From NCBI GenBank assembly GCA_034008185.1, contig CM067084.1, positions 19,930,885-19,994,884 on the forward strand: a DNA stretch of 64,000 bases, given 5' to 3'. The notes under the pieces were generated by a model. It made no database searches, was not told where the DNA came from, and saw only the letters and a program-made list of their open reading frames with translations. Origin of the DNA: Gorsachius magnificus. Its lineage: Eukaryota; Chordata; Aves; Pelecaniformes; Ardeidae. Positions 37,274-48,164 of this stretch are shown piece by piece. The first letter of the stretch is position 1, and every line of letters starts with the position of its first letter. A program made the position numbers and the translations under genes.

Positions 37274-37397
37274 CTCGTTCTAAACATTAAAGCAGGATCC
37301 ATGTTGACAGATGCCATGCGACCAACATGGCGTATCTCCTTTGCAATCATTCTCAGCTTCTCAAAATTGACCAAGCCCTCCACTTTGGAATCATTTC
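37274..37397 (-). CDS. RAPGEF2: RAPGEF2 exon W14: end of the catalytic domain
   Basis: Encodes residues 819-860, [20 protein letters not shown] to DPALMFRT plus AG. It closes the CDC25 fold with [20 protein letters not shown]. Ends in phase 2 with donor GTAAGT. It can join W15 (the 24-nt exon) or, still in frame, skip it to W16 (AG|G in both cases gives Arg). Confidence 0.95.
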
Positions 37398-37484
37398 CTA
37401 CAATCAACAATTAACACCACCAGTTATTAGGTAGCAAAGGTAGTTTTCCGTGGCTGGTAAAAGATGACGTACTTCTGCTTTTAC

Positions 37485-37696
37485 CTTCATGAAGGAACGT
37501 AAGGTCTTTTTTGATAACAGGAAACAGGGGGATAATGGGGGGCTGTAGGTTTTGGCTGTTAAGGACGTTACGATATTTTGCCATATTCCTAGATGGATCA
37601 AATAAGTCCTGTAGATCTTGAAACAGTTTTTCATACTTGCTTGGAAGCTTTTCCCAAGTAGTTCGGAGCCTCGCAACTGGTGCCAAATTCAGGCCA
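37485..37696 (-). CDS. RAPGEF2: RAPGEF2 exon W13: catalytic domain, continued
   Basis: Encodes residues 748-818, (S)[18 protein letters not shown] to [15 protein letters not shown] plus one base. It contains the conserved CDC25 blocks [15 protein letters not shown] and [20 protein letters not shown], the last being the usual hydrophobic floor of the domain. The next intron is very short (87 nt, 37,398-37,484). Donor GTAAAA. Confidence 0.96.
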
Positions 37697-39315
37697 CTTG
37701 AAACAAACAAAAAAAGTGCAAAAAAGTTCAAGGACAATAGAAAAAACCTAAAAATACTGGAAAAGACCATGTTGAATTTTGCGTGGGAGAAATACCATAT
37801 AGCCAGAATAGCATAGCACAACAATGTCAATTAAGTAACAAAGTGAAAACTTCCTTTCGCCAGCATGTATTACAGAACAATTAAGATTGTTTTTATAAAA
37901 GCTATAAAAACCTGGAAATAGCTGCATGATGTAACCATAAACAGATAAAAGTTACACTTGGATGAGTAATTAAACCTTACAGAGAGTATGTACTTACTAC
38001 TTTGGAACAGTGTCTGAATTTGATAACAATTTCATAGTCAGGAGTACGTCAGCATCACCACTTATTTGCAGATTACCAGGCTGGAGGAAAAACCATTTTC
38101 CACATATATAATGTTTATGTGGTGACAGCACAGTGGCCCACCTTCTTGCTGCAATAATCCATCTGACTTTGCTGTGTCTAGATCAAATTGTTATAATGGA
38201 CTCTATATATTTGAGGTTATTCTGAAGCCGTAGCTGGTACAAAACCCATTTTTTTTTTTCCTTTAACGGCACTGCCTGTCTTGCTCTTCATTTCTACCTA
38301 TGGGAAAGTTTGGTATCTAGAATCTTTCCTTCATTCAAGGTTTCGCTAGCCAGCAGTCTGCTTTTATTTCCTCAGAGAGATCAGCTGAAGCAGCTGAGCT
38401 AAATCTTGAGATTTTTGTCTCAGAGATGCTTGCTGATTATCAGCATGGATCTTCGTCTTTGGAACTTGCCATGTTTGATTGAATGGTATTCAAAACCAGT
38501 GATCTTCAGAAAAAAGTGTCACATTCAATCAACAGATTGAAGGCTTTTGCCAGAGAGAGTGATAAAATTATCATTTTAACACAACTTACTCAAGCTTTTT
38601 CATAAGTGACAGTATTTAGGGATTTTCTTTTTTTTGTTAGGTTCTTTCTGCCTAACTTGGGCGACTCTAACGGAAGTGTGAATGTTTTAAAAAATGTGTA
38701 TAAACACACATCTTAGAGTTTCCCGTCCTCCTTTTCATTCCAAAAGTAAGAAAGGCTTTCTCTCTGAGATTTTTCAGTACATTTTTCATTCTTATTAAAA
38801 GATCTTTATTTATAGCTTATTATATGGCATTGTAGTCTGCTATTGACTATTATCAGAGTTCCATCCAAGAAACTGTTGATACAAAGAAAACCAAAGGCAA
38901 CATATCATGGCTCACTGAATTCAAGATACTGGGAACTACATATAAAATTATGAGCTCCTTTTGGGAAACTAACGCATTAATTTATGACAATGTTACATTT
39001 TTCTGCATATAACTGCTGTTTCTCTTGGTCTTTTGTTTTTAAATAAGTGTAGTAGTTTCTCTAGTGCTGTGTTCACCAATGACTGTTGCCTGCCTGTCTT
39101 GAACAGTAAGTACATAATAGTAGCATTTCTGATAATATGTCAGCAAACATTTCAATGTCAAGTCCAGATTACTGGAAAATGCCCTCCTTATTGGATTGCC
39201 AAGTGTTGATGTCAGCAGTATTAATTGGTTTACTCTGTTAAATACCTTTTTTTTTAGACTGACATAAGTAAGACTTTGCTTTTTACTTAGAAGTAAAATT
39301 ATTAAGGGCCAATAC
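37697..39315 (-). other. RAPGEF2 intron W12/W13
   Basis: GT-AG intron of 1.6 kb that interrupts the catalytic [13 protein letters not shown] block. Holds an 83-nt segment (37,998-38,080) with strong splice sites that would cause a frameshift and stop if included. Nothing else recognised. Confidence 0.85.
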
Positions 39316-39699
39316 CTAATGATGGCAAACATTGAGTTGAAGTTCTTGCATTCTCTGCAGTGCAGTGCTATCTTAATAAAATGCTTAATGATCTTCATCC
39401 TTTTCAGTTGATTGGTTTCTCTCAGAATCTCAGAAGCCACCCAGAATGTTTCTTGATTTATCACCTCTTCAAACTTTTTTAGATTAGTGCAACCTGTTTT
39501 TGATTTGAGTTTAAACAAGTCATCTATATATTCCGTGGGCTCAATGTTACGGAATAGGTCAAAGTTTCTCATGGAAAGCTGGGTAGCCACCTCAACAGTA
39601 CTGAGCTGTAATAAGGAAATTTGACTTTCCCTTAATAACTCTTGAGCATCTTCATCTGAACAAAGAGTTTCTGTTTCCATGTTGTTCTTCAGGTAATAC
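39316..39699 (-). CDS. RAPGEF2: RAPGEF2 exon W12: main part of the CDC25 catalytic domain
   Basis: Encodes residues 620-748, beginning [17 protein letters not shown], 127 full codons. The conserved CDC25 blocks are present: [20 protein letters not shown], then [43 protein letters not shown] and NFNSMFAII. These form the helical core and lead into the hairpin that opens the nucleotide site of Rap. The donor (AG|GTATTG) splits the [13 protein letters not shown] block exactly at the serine, so any mis-splicing here destroys catalysis. The reading frame stays open for about 90 codons into the intron by chance; homology stops at the donor. Confidence 0.97.
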
Positions 39700-39941
39700 C
39701 TGTAAAAACAAAATTCAGAAAGATACTAGATACAAAATACTAGCAAAAGTTACTGTAATCATCTAGTTGGAATCGTAGAATAAACTGAATTTCACCAGGC
39801 CTAGATATTAATTAGAAGTTGCATAAGGAGCGATTTCTTGTAAAGAAACAGAACATTAATAATTAAGTAGCACTCCTGTTAACAGGATTTTGACTTAATA
39901 AACTGGCATAGTCAGCTTTAGCTCACAGTCTCCAGACTCAC

Positions 39942-40182
39942 CTGCCGCTCAGCTGTATCCTGTCAGCTAGCTTGGATAACTGATCAGGAAGCCTCCTTTG
40001 CTTGATGACACCCTCAGGTGTGACAGAGACTTCGCATAGTGAATATGCATCAGGGGTTGCAGTGAGAGCAAATTCCCTGATAGCCTGGATGACCACTTCT
40101 TTTGCTGTTGTGTCCTTACTGATCATGATGTAGCGACTTTGCTGATCTGCCTTGAAAACCCTCAGAACTTGATCTGGTAAGT
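39942..40182 (-). CDS. RAPGEF2: RAPGEF2 exon W11: Ras-association (RA) domain
   Basis: Encodes residues 540-620, [17 protein letters not shown] to DRIQLSG with a split Arg codon (AG|G). This is the ubiquitin-like RA domain: beta1 [10 protein letters not shown], beta2 [17 protein letters not shown], and [18 protein letters not shown]. Known: it binds GTP-loaded Rap1 and other Ras-family proteins, giving positive feedback and membrane recruitment. Acceptor is a poly-T tract then CCAG; donor GTGAGT. Intron W11/W12 is 242 nt. Confidence 0.96.
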
Positions 40183-42065
40183 CTGGAAAAAAAAAATTAC
40201 ATGCAAGGTTTGCAACTTAGTAAAGAACAAAAAATAATGGCATAAGAACAAGCAACAATATCAGTTACATTGAGTCTAATTATTAATTCATGCAACTAAG
40301 CCTGTAACTTTTAAGCTCACAGTAGTATTTTTGCAGCTTGAGAAGCACTAATACTAAAACATATTAGAACTGAGTGATTACATCATCAGTTACACATAAC
40401 AGGTATCAGTACAGGCCGGTTGTTATCCCTTTCCAGGTACCTGAGTCAAGTGTACAAATACCTTATAACTAGCAAGCCAATTTTGCCTTTCATCACCAAC
40501 TCTATATTGACCTGTCTTCCTTCGATAATTATTTGAGGAGGGATACAGAGCAATGCCTGAAATAATTTATATGGTTCTTGACAGCTTGAGGAAGGCAGAT
40601 ACCAAAGACACAGCCTTTCAGAGAGGTTATTAAAAACCAGACTGCTCTCTAGACCTTGTTGCCTCTTGATGTTGCAGAAATACTTGCCACTCAAAAAAAC
40701 ACTACAAAAATAGGAAGCTACTGTAAACAATACCAAGGTGGGAACTCGCTTAACACTCCCAAGAAACAAGTGTTTTGTGCAAGGAGGAAATAACCTGCTC
40801 TGCTGGAACACTGAAGTCAATATGAAGAAACGCACAGAATAGCAAATAGAAAAGTATCATCTTTGCACTGTATTTTACCCTTCAAATATCTCAGGCTGCA
40901 TACCTATCAGAGCTGCTAGCAAAAGCACTACACAGAATACAGAGAAGTCTGCCAGCAACTGAAATGATTACAGCCATAGCGATGGCAGCAAGTAATTCAG
41001 AACAATAATTTTTAAATAAAACCGCACTTGAAGAGAATTGTAATCACCCCCCTTCACGCCTTTTCAAAAAAGGAAACTGGAGTGGCAGGCTGAAGAATGC
41101 AGTGCTATATGATAGGAATCTAGTCCCTTAGAAAGCTTGCATGGGGAAAAAAAAGTACCAGTGACTGGCAGCTCATCATTACTATGTTATTTTGACTTTC
41201 AATCGAATAGCAAAGACAGCACAAGAGAAGAGAAATCAAAGTGCTATTGACTATTTGAACATTTAAAAATAAACCTTAAAAAGTATATTTGAAAAAGCCT
41301 GAGCAAATCAGAAGAGAAACTAAAATGACTCCTTGCAGATTTCAAGCTGTTCTCTTTCCTTGTCAGAGACTACCCTTCCAAAACACCAAGTTGTTTTATT
41401 TTCTATCCTGAGGGATATTCCCGAATACCTCAAAGGACAGCTGTTCTACCACTTTTCTCTTTCTTCTCCAATGCATTCAATTTCTTGCAAGCTGCCTCCA
41501 TCTCTAATTTAGTCCAAGGTAATAAAAGAAACTAAAAATGCAGGCTTTAATTTTTTCCAAGTCTTAAAGTATATAGAGGTATAATTCAACTCTACATTGC
41601 AACCATCCCTAAAAAGCCCTTAAGGTGTATGTTTTTTATTTCAGTTCGCTTTTTCCTCTCCTTGTACACAGGGAAAAATTATACCTATGAATTACTTTAT
41701 AAATATTCAGTGCATGGACATTTGGGCAAATTTTAAGCAAAAGAGAAAAAAGAGCTTGTTTTTAAAAATGAGAAAGCACTAATTACTTAATACATTTTCT
41801 ATAAAGATAATGAAAAAGCTGCTGTTAACACTGAAGCAATGGCATTACATCATTATTTATCTCCTTTCCTCAAAGCAAAAGGCAAGCAGCAGAAAATTAT
41901 TCATTTATTAAACTTCTCCAAACTCCATCTGTGATTGAAGCATCTTCAGACCTCCAATGGCTTTCCTTCTCAATTAACGAGTTCGTTTGAGCTGTGTGAG
42001 ACAGCAATGCCCACAGCTCTGAAGTTAGCCAGTCACTGTGCTCGGCACTAGGGCACATTAATTAC

Positions 42066-42080
42066 CTAGAACCGTCTGGT
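42066..42080 (-). other. RAPGEF2: Weaker candidate 15-nt in-frame microexon of RAPGEF2 (between W10 and W11)
   Basis: Seen: acceptor tract CCCCAGCTTGCCATTTACCTAG, exon ACCAGACGGTTCTAG, donor GTAATT (not optimal). Phase 1 is kept: the junction would read TTP-DQTVLD-LPDQ alone. It also stays in frame after the 43,144 candidate (Y-QTVL-D). The exon is nearly self-complementary at its edges (CTAG and its flanks), which may be coincidence. Less convincing than the two upstream candidates because of the donor. Confidence 0.25.
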
Positions 42081-42425
42081 CTAGGTAAATGGCAAGCTGG
42101 GGAACGGAATCTTCACCCGTTTATAGATAAAGTGCTGAAAAGAGCATCTTCAAAGTGTTGGGCACTAGTCATTAGATAAGACAAAAAAATACTAATCTTC
42201 CCATTCACTCAGGAGCAATCTTAAGACATTCGGACAAAAATCACACACCACCTTCTTGTAGTCTTCTCTAGCCCGAAAAAAAAATGAGATAAAGGGATAC
42301 TCAGTATCACAGTTTCAAGTGTGATGATTGCACCAACCTGGCCAGTACATAGGCTGATGTTTAAGCACCATCCCTTTTAGTTTTGAAATCCCTCAGGCTT
42401 AGAAGGGCACTGAATTTTCAGTTCT

Positions 42426-42461
42426 ACTTTTGAGAAATACTCCACTTTTGAGAAATACTCA
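42426..42461 (+). repeat. 18-bp tandem duplication in intron W10/W11
   Basis: ACTTTTGAGAAATACTCC is followed at once by the same unit with one final mismatch (A for C). Confidence 0.93.
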
Positions 42462-43143
42462 GGCTAAAAATTAGGCTAAAATAACCAAGTGTCTGCACAG
42501 TGTCCATCACCATATCCTCCTCCAGCAGCTACATTTTAATAGCAAAGATTTGGATACTTAACTTAGAGAAGGTTTCCTGCTAAGAACCTTCCTGCAGCCA
42601 GATAAGAGCCCAAATCCCAACCCTGCCAGGAGCTCTGGCTAAACTCTTCTCATAAGATAAGGCCCTATGTTTGCTGCTCTCTGATAAATGTGTTCATTTT
42701 TAAATCTATTTCAGAATGGGATTTTAAATCACTTTATATAGAAATAATTCAGCTGTAGGGCAGGGTAACTAACAGGGAATTTTGAAACTCTGCCCCTTAC
42801 AGATGTAGTACAAGATTATGTAAGTCTGTTCCGAACAAGGCTGAAACACGTCCTGTGTCCCAGTCCAATGCCCTTCCACTTTACTGTAAGCTAATGATCT
42901 ACTGTGCTATTTGAAAATACTGCAGTCTTGTAAAGACTGATCTATCAAGGCAAATTATAAAATACCAAGCAAAATAAATTTTCACTGGCCATTTAATCAG
43001 TAAGATGCACGCTGTGTACAACATACTTGAAAAACAAACATGTAACACATTTGTGTAATGTATATTGGAGCAAATGTAATAAATCCTAATGCATTAATAT
43101 GTGGCTAATTGGTGGGTGACAGCATACAGTTACTAAAACTCAC

Positions 43144-43158
43144 ATGCATCTTCAGACT
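43144..43158 (-). other. RAPGEF2: Candidate 15-nt in-frame microexon of RAPGEF2 (between W10 and W11)
   Basis: Seen: acceptor GTCTGGACTTCCAG preceded by 32 uninterrupted T on the minus strand (the A-run at 43,173-43,204), then AGTCTGAAGATGCAT, then donor GTGAGT. It lies only 102 nt after the W10 donor. Fifteen nt preserves phase 1: TTP-D-LPDQ would become TTP-ESEDAY-LPDQ, adding five mostly acidic residues just before the RA domain, including a serine and a tyrosine. No stop is created. No transcript evidence is available here. Confidence 0.5.
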
Positions 43159-43171
43159 CTGGAAGTCCAGA

Positions 43172-43172
<1 letters not shown>

Positions 43173-43204
<32 letters not shown>
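43173..43204 (+). repeat. A homopolymer, 32 nt, in intron W10/W11
   Basis: Uninterrupted A-run, T on the RAPGEF2 strand. It sits 14 nt before the AG end of the acceptor of the 15-nt microexon candidate, so it would act as that exon's polypyrimidine tract. Confidence 0.95.
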
Positions 43205-43206
<2 letters not shown>

Positions 43207-43260
43207 AGATCAATGAAAGGAAATTATAAGGTCAAGTGCAGCAAGAAAAAGGATCCTTAC

Positions 43261-43418
43261 CTGGAGTAGTATTGAAGTCTAAGATGCGGTGATGAGACTG
43301 CAGTAGATCAGGATTACTGGATGACAGGGTTCCGCTAACAGGTAAAGCAGGAGGAATGTGCTTCGTTTGCCTCAGTCCCACAATGCTGTCATCCTGAGAC
43401 TGGCCAATTCCAATGTCA
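43261..43418 (-). CDS. RAPGEF2: RAPGEF2 exon W10: linker before the RA domain
   Basis: Encodes residues 487-539, completing the split Asn codon and then [19 protein letters not shown] to [11 protein letters not shown], ending in phase 1. It is Ser/Asp rich, with SQDDSIVG and [14 protein letters not shown] as likely phosphorylation sites by composition. Donor GTAAGG. The next intron begins with a 102-nt stretch that leads into a 15-nt microexon candidate. Confidence 0.95.
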
Positions 43419-46400
43419 CTGCATCCAGAAAGAAACAAAATCAGGACTTACAGACATCCAGAGCTTGGGCTATACCAGAGGGACACAGGGATGTCTATAC
43501 CGCTACATTTTCACGCTATTTAGAAGTTAAAATTCTCCAGACAGCAGTGCTTGATGTCTAGCTTTGTCAACAGCACCCAAATGTCCCCTCCAAGTGATTA
43601 GATCTGCCTGCTCACACTGCCAGAAGATCCTCATGTTCACCACTAAGCTTTGAGAAGCTGCTAGGCTCATTATTTTTTGATGATTTCTCACAGCGTCCAA
43701 GATCTTTATTCAAAAGGTGGTACACACCTCATCAGTCTTGCACCACCCCATCACCCAAACTTTGACTAATACTCCTGTCCCCTCAGTGCTGTTTTACAAG
43801 ACCTGAATTGCACAGATTTTTCACCCCATCACAGATAGGCTTTGCAACTGTACTTCGGGATGTATTATAGCCATACAATCTAAGATCTTTCAACAGACAG
43901 GTAAGAGACGATTGTTGAGATCATCCATTTTCCTACCCTGTACCACCTTCTCCAAGTTTCCCTTCACTGAATGTGACTGAAGTGATGCCAGCTAACTTGG
44001 AAGGCTAAGGTAAGCATCTGCACTTGGGTCCTATTAGTATCCCCTCCAAAGTGCCTGACAGCTGTAAATAGAGTATTCTGTGATAAAGGTGAAGGATTTT
44101 GTCTATTAAATTTTGAAAAGCAGTGTCCCAAAGGAGGTCAGTAGTGCTAGATGGATCAAAGACAGAGCTATCATCATATTATAGTAGGCACTAACTTGCT
44201 TACTGCTTTTGAGTTCAGCAAGTGAAGCAGAACAGGACGTAGAGTTGGAGCTAGCCATTGAACTTTTCTATAAATATAGAGATGCAAATCCTTAATAAAA
44301 TACTCTGAGGGTGTAAAATGTTGAACAGCAGCCATTATAGAAAATGATTAAAAATTTAGCTACTATAGGCAAAGCCTTTTTAAAAGCCAAGCACATCTAA
44401 ATCTGTACCTACACACGTAAATAAAGCATAAACCAGAACTTAAGATTTCATTGCAAACTGCTGCAACACTATAAAGTCATGCTAGGAAATTAAATGATGC
44501 AACACAAATGACCATTTGTACCCTAATTTTGGGCACTTAAGCTTTTGTCTAGTGTTCTATCCCTCCTCAGAAAAACTGAACAGAAGTCATTAAGAGCCTG
44601 ATAATTATCCCTGTTGAGCTGTTACAGCACAAGCATCCTTTTGTGCTTACCAATGACTTATTTTACCCAGTACACTCTTGTACCACTTCTTTAAGTGCTA
44701 TGAATTGAACAGTACTCTGGGAAGCTATCTCTGGGCATTTAAGACCAATTTTAATTATATGGACAGAGCAACTGCTTTTAAAAAGGCAATGCAACTCAAA
44801 AAAGGTTAGAGGGGTATCTCTGTATGATGTACTTGGGTTTTCTCACTGTCTTTAAAAAAAGATAACTTTGTGTTACCAAAACATTTTACAAAGTGAAAAA
44901 CCCCAAGCCAGGAGAGTGACAGAAACACTCAAGTCCACTGAAAAAAAAGTTCTTGGATTCTCTCTCAATCCGAAGTTAAACTGAGTCTGAACTTCTGTAT
45001 TTTTGTACTTCCACACAAAGCACAAAATACTGTGACAAGCAGTGATGATCAACTCAGCACACAGCACTTTTATGCTAAGCCACAACCAAGTCTTTCACTA
45101 TAACTAAAAGCATTCCAAGCAATCGACGGCTTGTCTTTCAAGTAGGAGCCATTCTGCACACAAACAAAAAATCAAAGTAAAAAAAAACAAACCCAAAGCC
45201 CCTGAACCTCAAAATGCTTTCTGGTGATTCTAAACAACGATATAGTATCTTTCATAGATGTGCCAACACCAGTATTTTCTTTTAATTCAAATCAAATTAA
45301 GACAATGTGACGCTCCCCCTTATATTAATAGTTCCGTTTGCATTATGTATTCCTTTTGTGGTTTGTCAGTTTTATATAATCTTATACCTATCCTGTGTAT
45401 CATGACCAAAGCAGCTTCAGTAAAGTGGATCAACTGACAAATACTAGTTTTTTTTTAAAAAAGTAATCTTTCTAAAATTCTTCTTGATTCTAAGTATTCA
45501 TATACCAAATTGGAAAGTATTTACCTTACACTCAGGTTACTCTATTTTTAAAACTTGTATCAGGATCTGAGTGAGTTCTAACTTATGCAAACAAGAAACG
45601 AACCCCAGAAATTTCAGATACAAATAGCAACACTAGAAAACTCCAGGTCCCACAAAGATCAACTGCCCCTGCTGTTAGGTAAAATGTTTTATTATGCTGG
45701 TGAAAGGAGATTGTGGTTTTAAAGGAAAGGCATTTCTGTTGCTTTCTGTATGCACTTGCCATGCAGGGAGATAGCATTAACTAAGAAATAACTTCCCTGC
45801 TGAATGACAAACCAGGGAAGAAGGGATAATGGAATGGCAGAGCTGTCTGAATGCTTCTTCCTTCAAAGTAGAGTATACTGGGCATCCCACTGCAGGGCTG
45901 CAAACAGAGAGAGGAGAGAGGGGGGCTGCTGCTTTGCCTGGGATGCTGCACTATGGACTAGGCAGGACTTTGCTAGAGATCGAGGTGGGGTTGCATTTAA
46001 TCCTTATTTGGAGCCACTGAGCCTACAGACCACAAAACCACTCTGGATTAGAAGAGTAAAGAAAGCAAAGAGCTCGAGTGGAGGCTGTAGCCAGAAGCAC
46101 ACTTCAAGAGATGCCTCATAGTTAGCAGAGAGAAGGAGATTTGCCAGTAGATGCAGAGAAAATGGTGCTGTTTGCTTGGTTTGGGAAGTTACTTGACGTT
46201 CTTGGACTAAAGAGCAAGCCTGAAAGAAGGCATTCTCTCTCCTGCTCAAACTTATTCATCTTTGATACCAATTTAATGTCTCACGAAGCAGACAAGCTTC
46301 CTCTGAAGAGTGTCCTCATTCTAGTTTAAAGATTGGTTTTACCTGGATATATTCTGGAGGCACTGGAAACCTCTGCAGTGTTCACGTTCAAAAGAAGGTG

Positions 46401-46765
46401 GATGTTTCACCCCATAAGCTAGCTGACTCATGAAGTCTTTAAATACCTACTTTAATTAATGAGTATATCAGCTTTTTCATCCCTCTTGATTTTTGGTATT
46501 TAGAAACACGTGAGAATAAGTAAAGTCCCTTAATATATGCAATATCATTAATTATTAGGAAGAACAAGATAGATTTTTCTACACAATAGGGGGGGAAAAA
46601 AGGCACAAATGGTAAAGTCTACAGCTACACACCTCTATGCAGAAACTGTGCAGACAGAAACAACTGAATGTCAACAGGCTTTGCAGACAAATTGCTATAT
46701 ATAACACATGAAATAAAGCTAGCAAAAGGAAAATAGGTCAAGTGTACTCTTTTTCCGAGTCTTAC

Positions 46766-46777
46766 CCAAAGAGGTTC
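46766..46777 (-). other. RAPGEF2: Candidate 12-nt in-frame microexon of RAPGEF2 (between W9 and W10)
   Basis: Seen on the minus strand: a long pyrimidine tract with a TGC a few bases before the acceptor (TTTTTCTGTGCAG), then GAACCTCTTTGG, then donor GTAAGA. Twelve nt preserves phase 2: W9 ends in AA, so the protein would change from PY-N-DIG to PY-KNLFG-DIG, a net gain of four residues in the PDZ-RA linker. A pyrimidine-rich acceptor with UGC is the known signature of SRRM4-dependent neural microexons. No transcript evidence is available here. Decoy splice-site pairs are common, so this is inference. Confidence 0.5.
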
Positions 46778-47472
46778 CTGCACAGAAAAAGTGCAAAAAT
46801 GAAAGGGATCAAAGAAAAAAAAGAAAATCAACAAGAAAGTTTTATGCAAAAGCTGCAAACAATGGTGAACAATGCAAGAAATCACGCCTAGCAGTATGCA
46901 CGGTGCATTAGAGGAACAAACATACAAGACCAGTAAAATAAAAGAAAACATGCTAAAGACAACATAAAAAAGGATTTACATATTCTCTTCCACTGAAACA
47001 TATCTGCATCAATTTAAGAAATATGCATTATCTGGATATGATACTTTATATTCATTTAACCTTTACATTACTATCATTCTGTTTATAATGTTTCAGAAGA
47101 GTATTCATTTAGTAAAAACATTAGTTAAGCAAACTTTTTTTTAAGTAATAGCAGTAAAAAATACTAGATTTTCAGCACAGTCTTTTTCATGATTTTACAC
47201 AGAATAGCTTTCTTCCTTAATGGGACACAGAAAAGAAAAATGCAAGAGAAAACACTGATTACGCATCAACTATCCTCTACAATTCTTTTTTCCCCATCAA
47301 CGCCATCTGTCTTGGCCAAGAACCAGATTCCCATAAAATCATATAAAACTCATTCTTCTATTGTTTCCAACAATCCTTATCAGAACTCTATTTCTAAAAT
47401 GTTTTCATAGAATAAAAAATATCAAATACCATATTTAGCTTTCATTAAAAAAATACTCAATTCTATCAAATT

Positions 47473-47507
47473 AAATTTTAACCTCAGTTAAAATTTTAAC
47501 CTCAGTC
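47473..47507 (+). repeat. 18-bp near-tandem duplication in intron W9/W10
   Basis: AAATTTTAACCTCAGT recurs directly (47,473-47,490 and 47,491-47,507), differing only in the last bases. Confidence 0.9.
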
Positions 47508-47917
47508 TCCCTTAACGGCAGTACACAGAAGTTCTTATAGACAACTGGAGTGTGGATAAATTGAAATCATTGCTCCTATCAACCATTTGCAAGCAAACCT
47601 GCTTGCAGAATTATTCTGAAATGAATTGCCTGGGATGCTTCCAGTTAACAGCCCTCTTAAAAGAAAACAGTAAATTACATGAAAATGTATTTGTGCCATC
47701 ACTTTAACTATAAGACGTCCATATTGATGTCCGGAGCAGCACTGTTAGTAGTCTATGATCATTCAAATATTCAGACTAGTATTTTCTTGTATATTTTTTC
47801 AGATATAAGCATGGTTTGCATGAATAAATAAAAAAAAATCATGACAAATTGTAGTATCATGAAAAATTATTAAAATTTAGCACAAAGCAAATACTTAAGA
47901 GGAAACAAAAAACTCAC

Positions 47918-48164
47918 TTGTATGGTTTCTGAGGCAGAATACTGATTCGAGTCTTGTCAAGTATCTTCTTTAATTTGTTTCTTCCCCCAACTGTGTTGGC
48001 TTTACTTTTCTTATTTACTTTTTCTAAGCCTATTACCTGCTCCACATCAACAGCAAGGTCTGGGATGGAATAACGACTCGCCTTTTTAATATCACCAATT
48101 TTAGGCAGGTGGGGAGCACCATTTCTTTTTTCCTCTGACAACCGTGTTAAGAGTTCTTTAAAAA
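47918..48164 (-). CDS. RAPGEF2: RAPGEF2 exon W9: basic linker between PDZ and RA domains
   Basis: Encodes residues 405-486, [16 protein letters not shown] to SILPQKPY, ending in phase 2 with AA. It carries acidic/hydrophobic ([16 protein letters not shown]) and basic ([19 protein letters not shown]) stretches. It is not part of a folded domain that I know. The following intron (43,419-47,917) holds the 12-nt microexon candidate. Donor GTGAGT. Confidence 0.95.

Larger units (their letters stand above)
40183..43260 (-). other. RAPGEF2 intron W10/W11
   Basis: GT-AG intron of 3.1 kb with two 15-nt microexon candidates, a 32-nt T-run on the transcript strand and an 18-bp tandem duplication. The rest is unremarkable AT-rich sequence. 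Confidence 0.85.
43419..47917 (-). other. RAPGEF2 intron W9/W10
   Basis: GT-AG intron of 4.5 kb with the 12-nt microexon candidate. The patch 45,780-46,330 is richer in GC and purines than the rest, with overlapping short frames on both strands but no family likeness. It may be a conserved or regulatory segment; only cross-species alignment could tell. Confidence 0.85.

Noticed and set aside
39039..39315. Reading frame of W12 stays open about 90 codons into the intron
   Set aside because: The RAPGEF2 match ends exactly at the AG/GTATTG donor and resumes at W13, so the extension is a chance open frame.
45780..46330. GC-richer intronic patch with overlapping frames on both strands
   Set aside because: No domain, no matching splice phase with RAPGEF2 and no known repeat recognised; left as unexplained intron.
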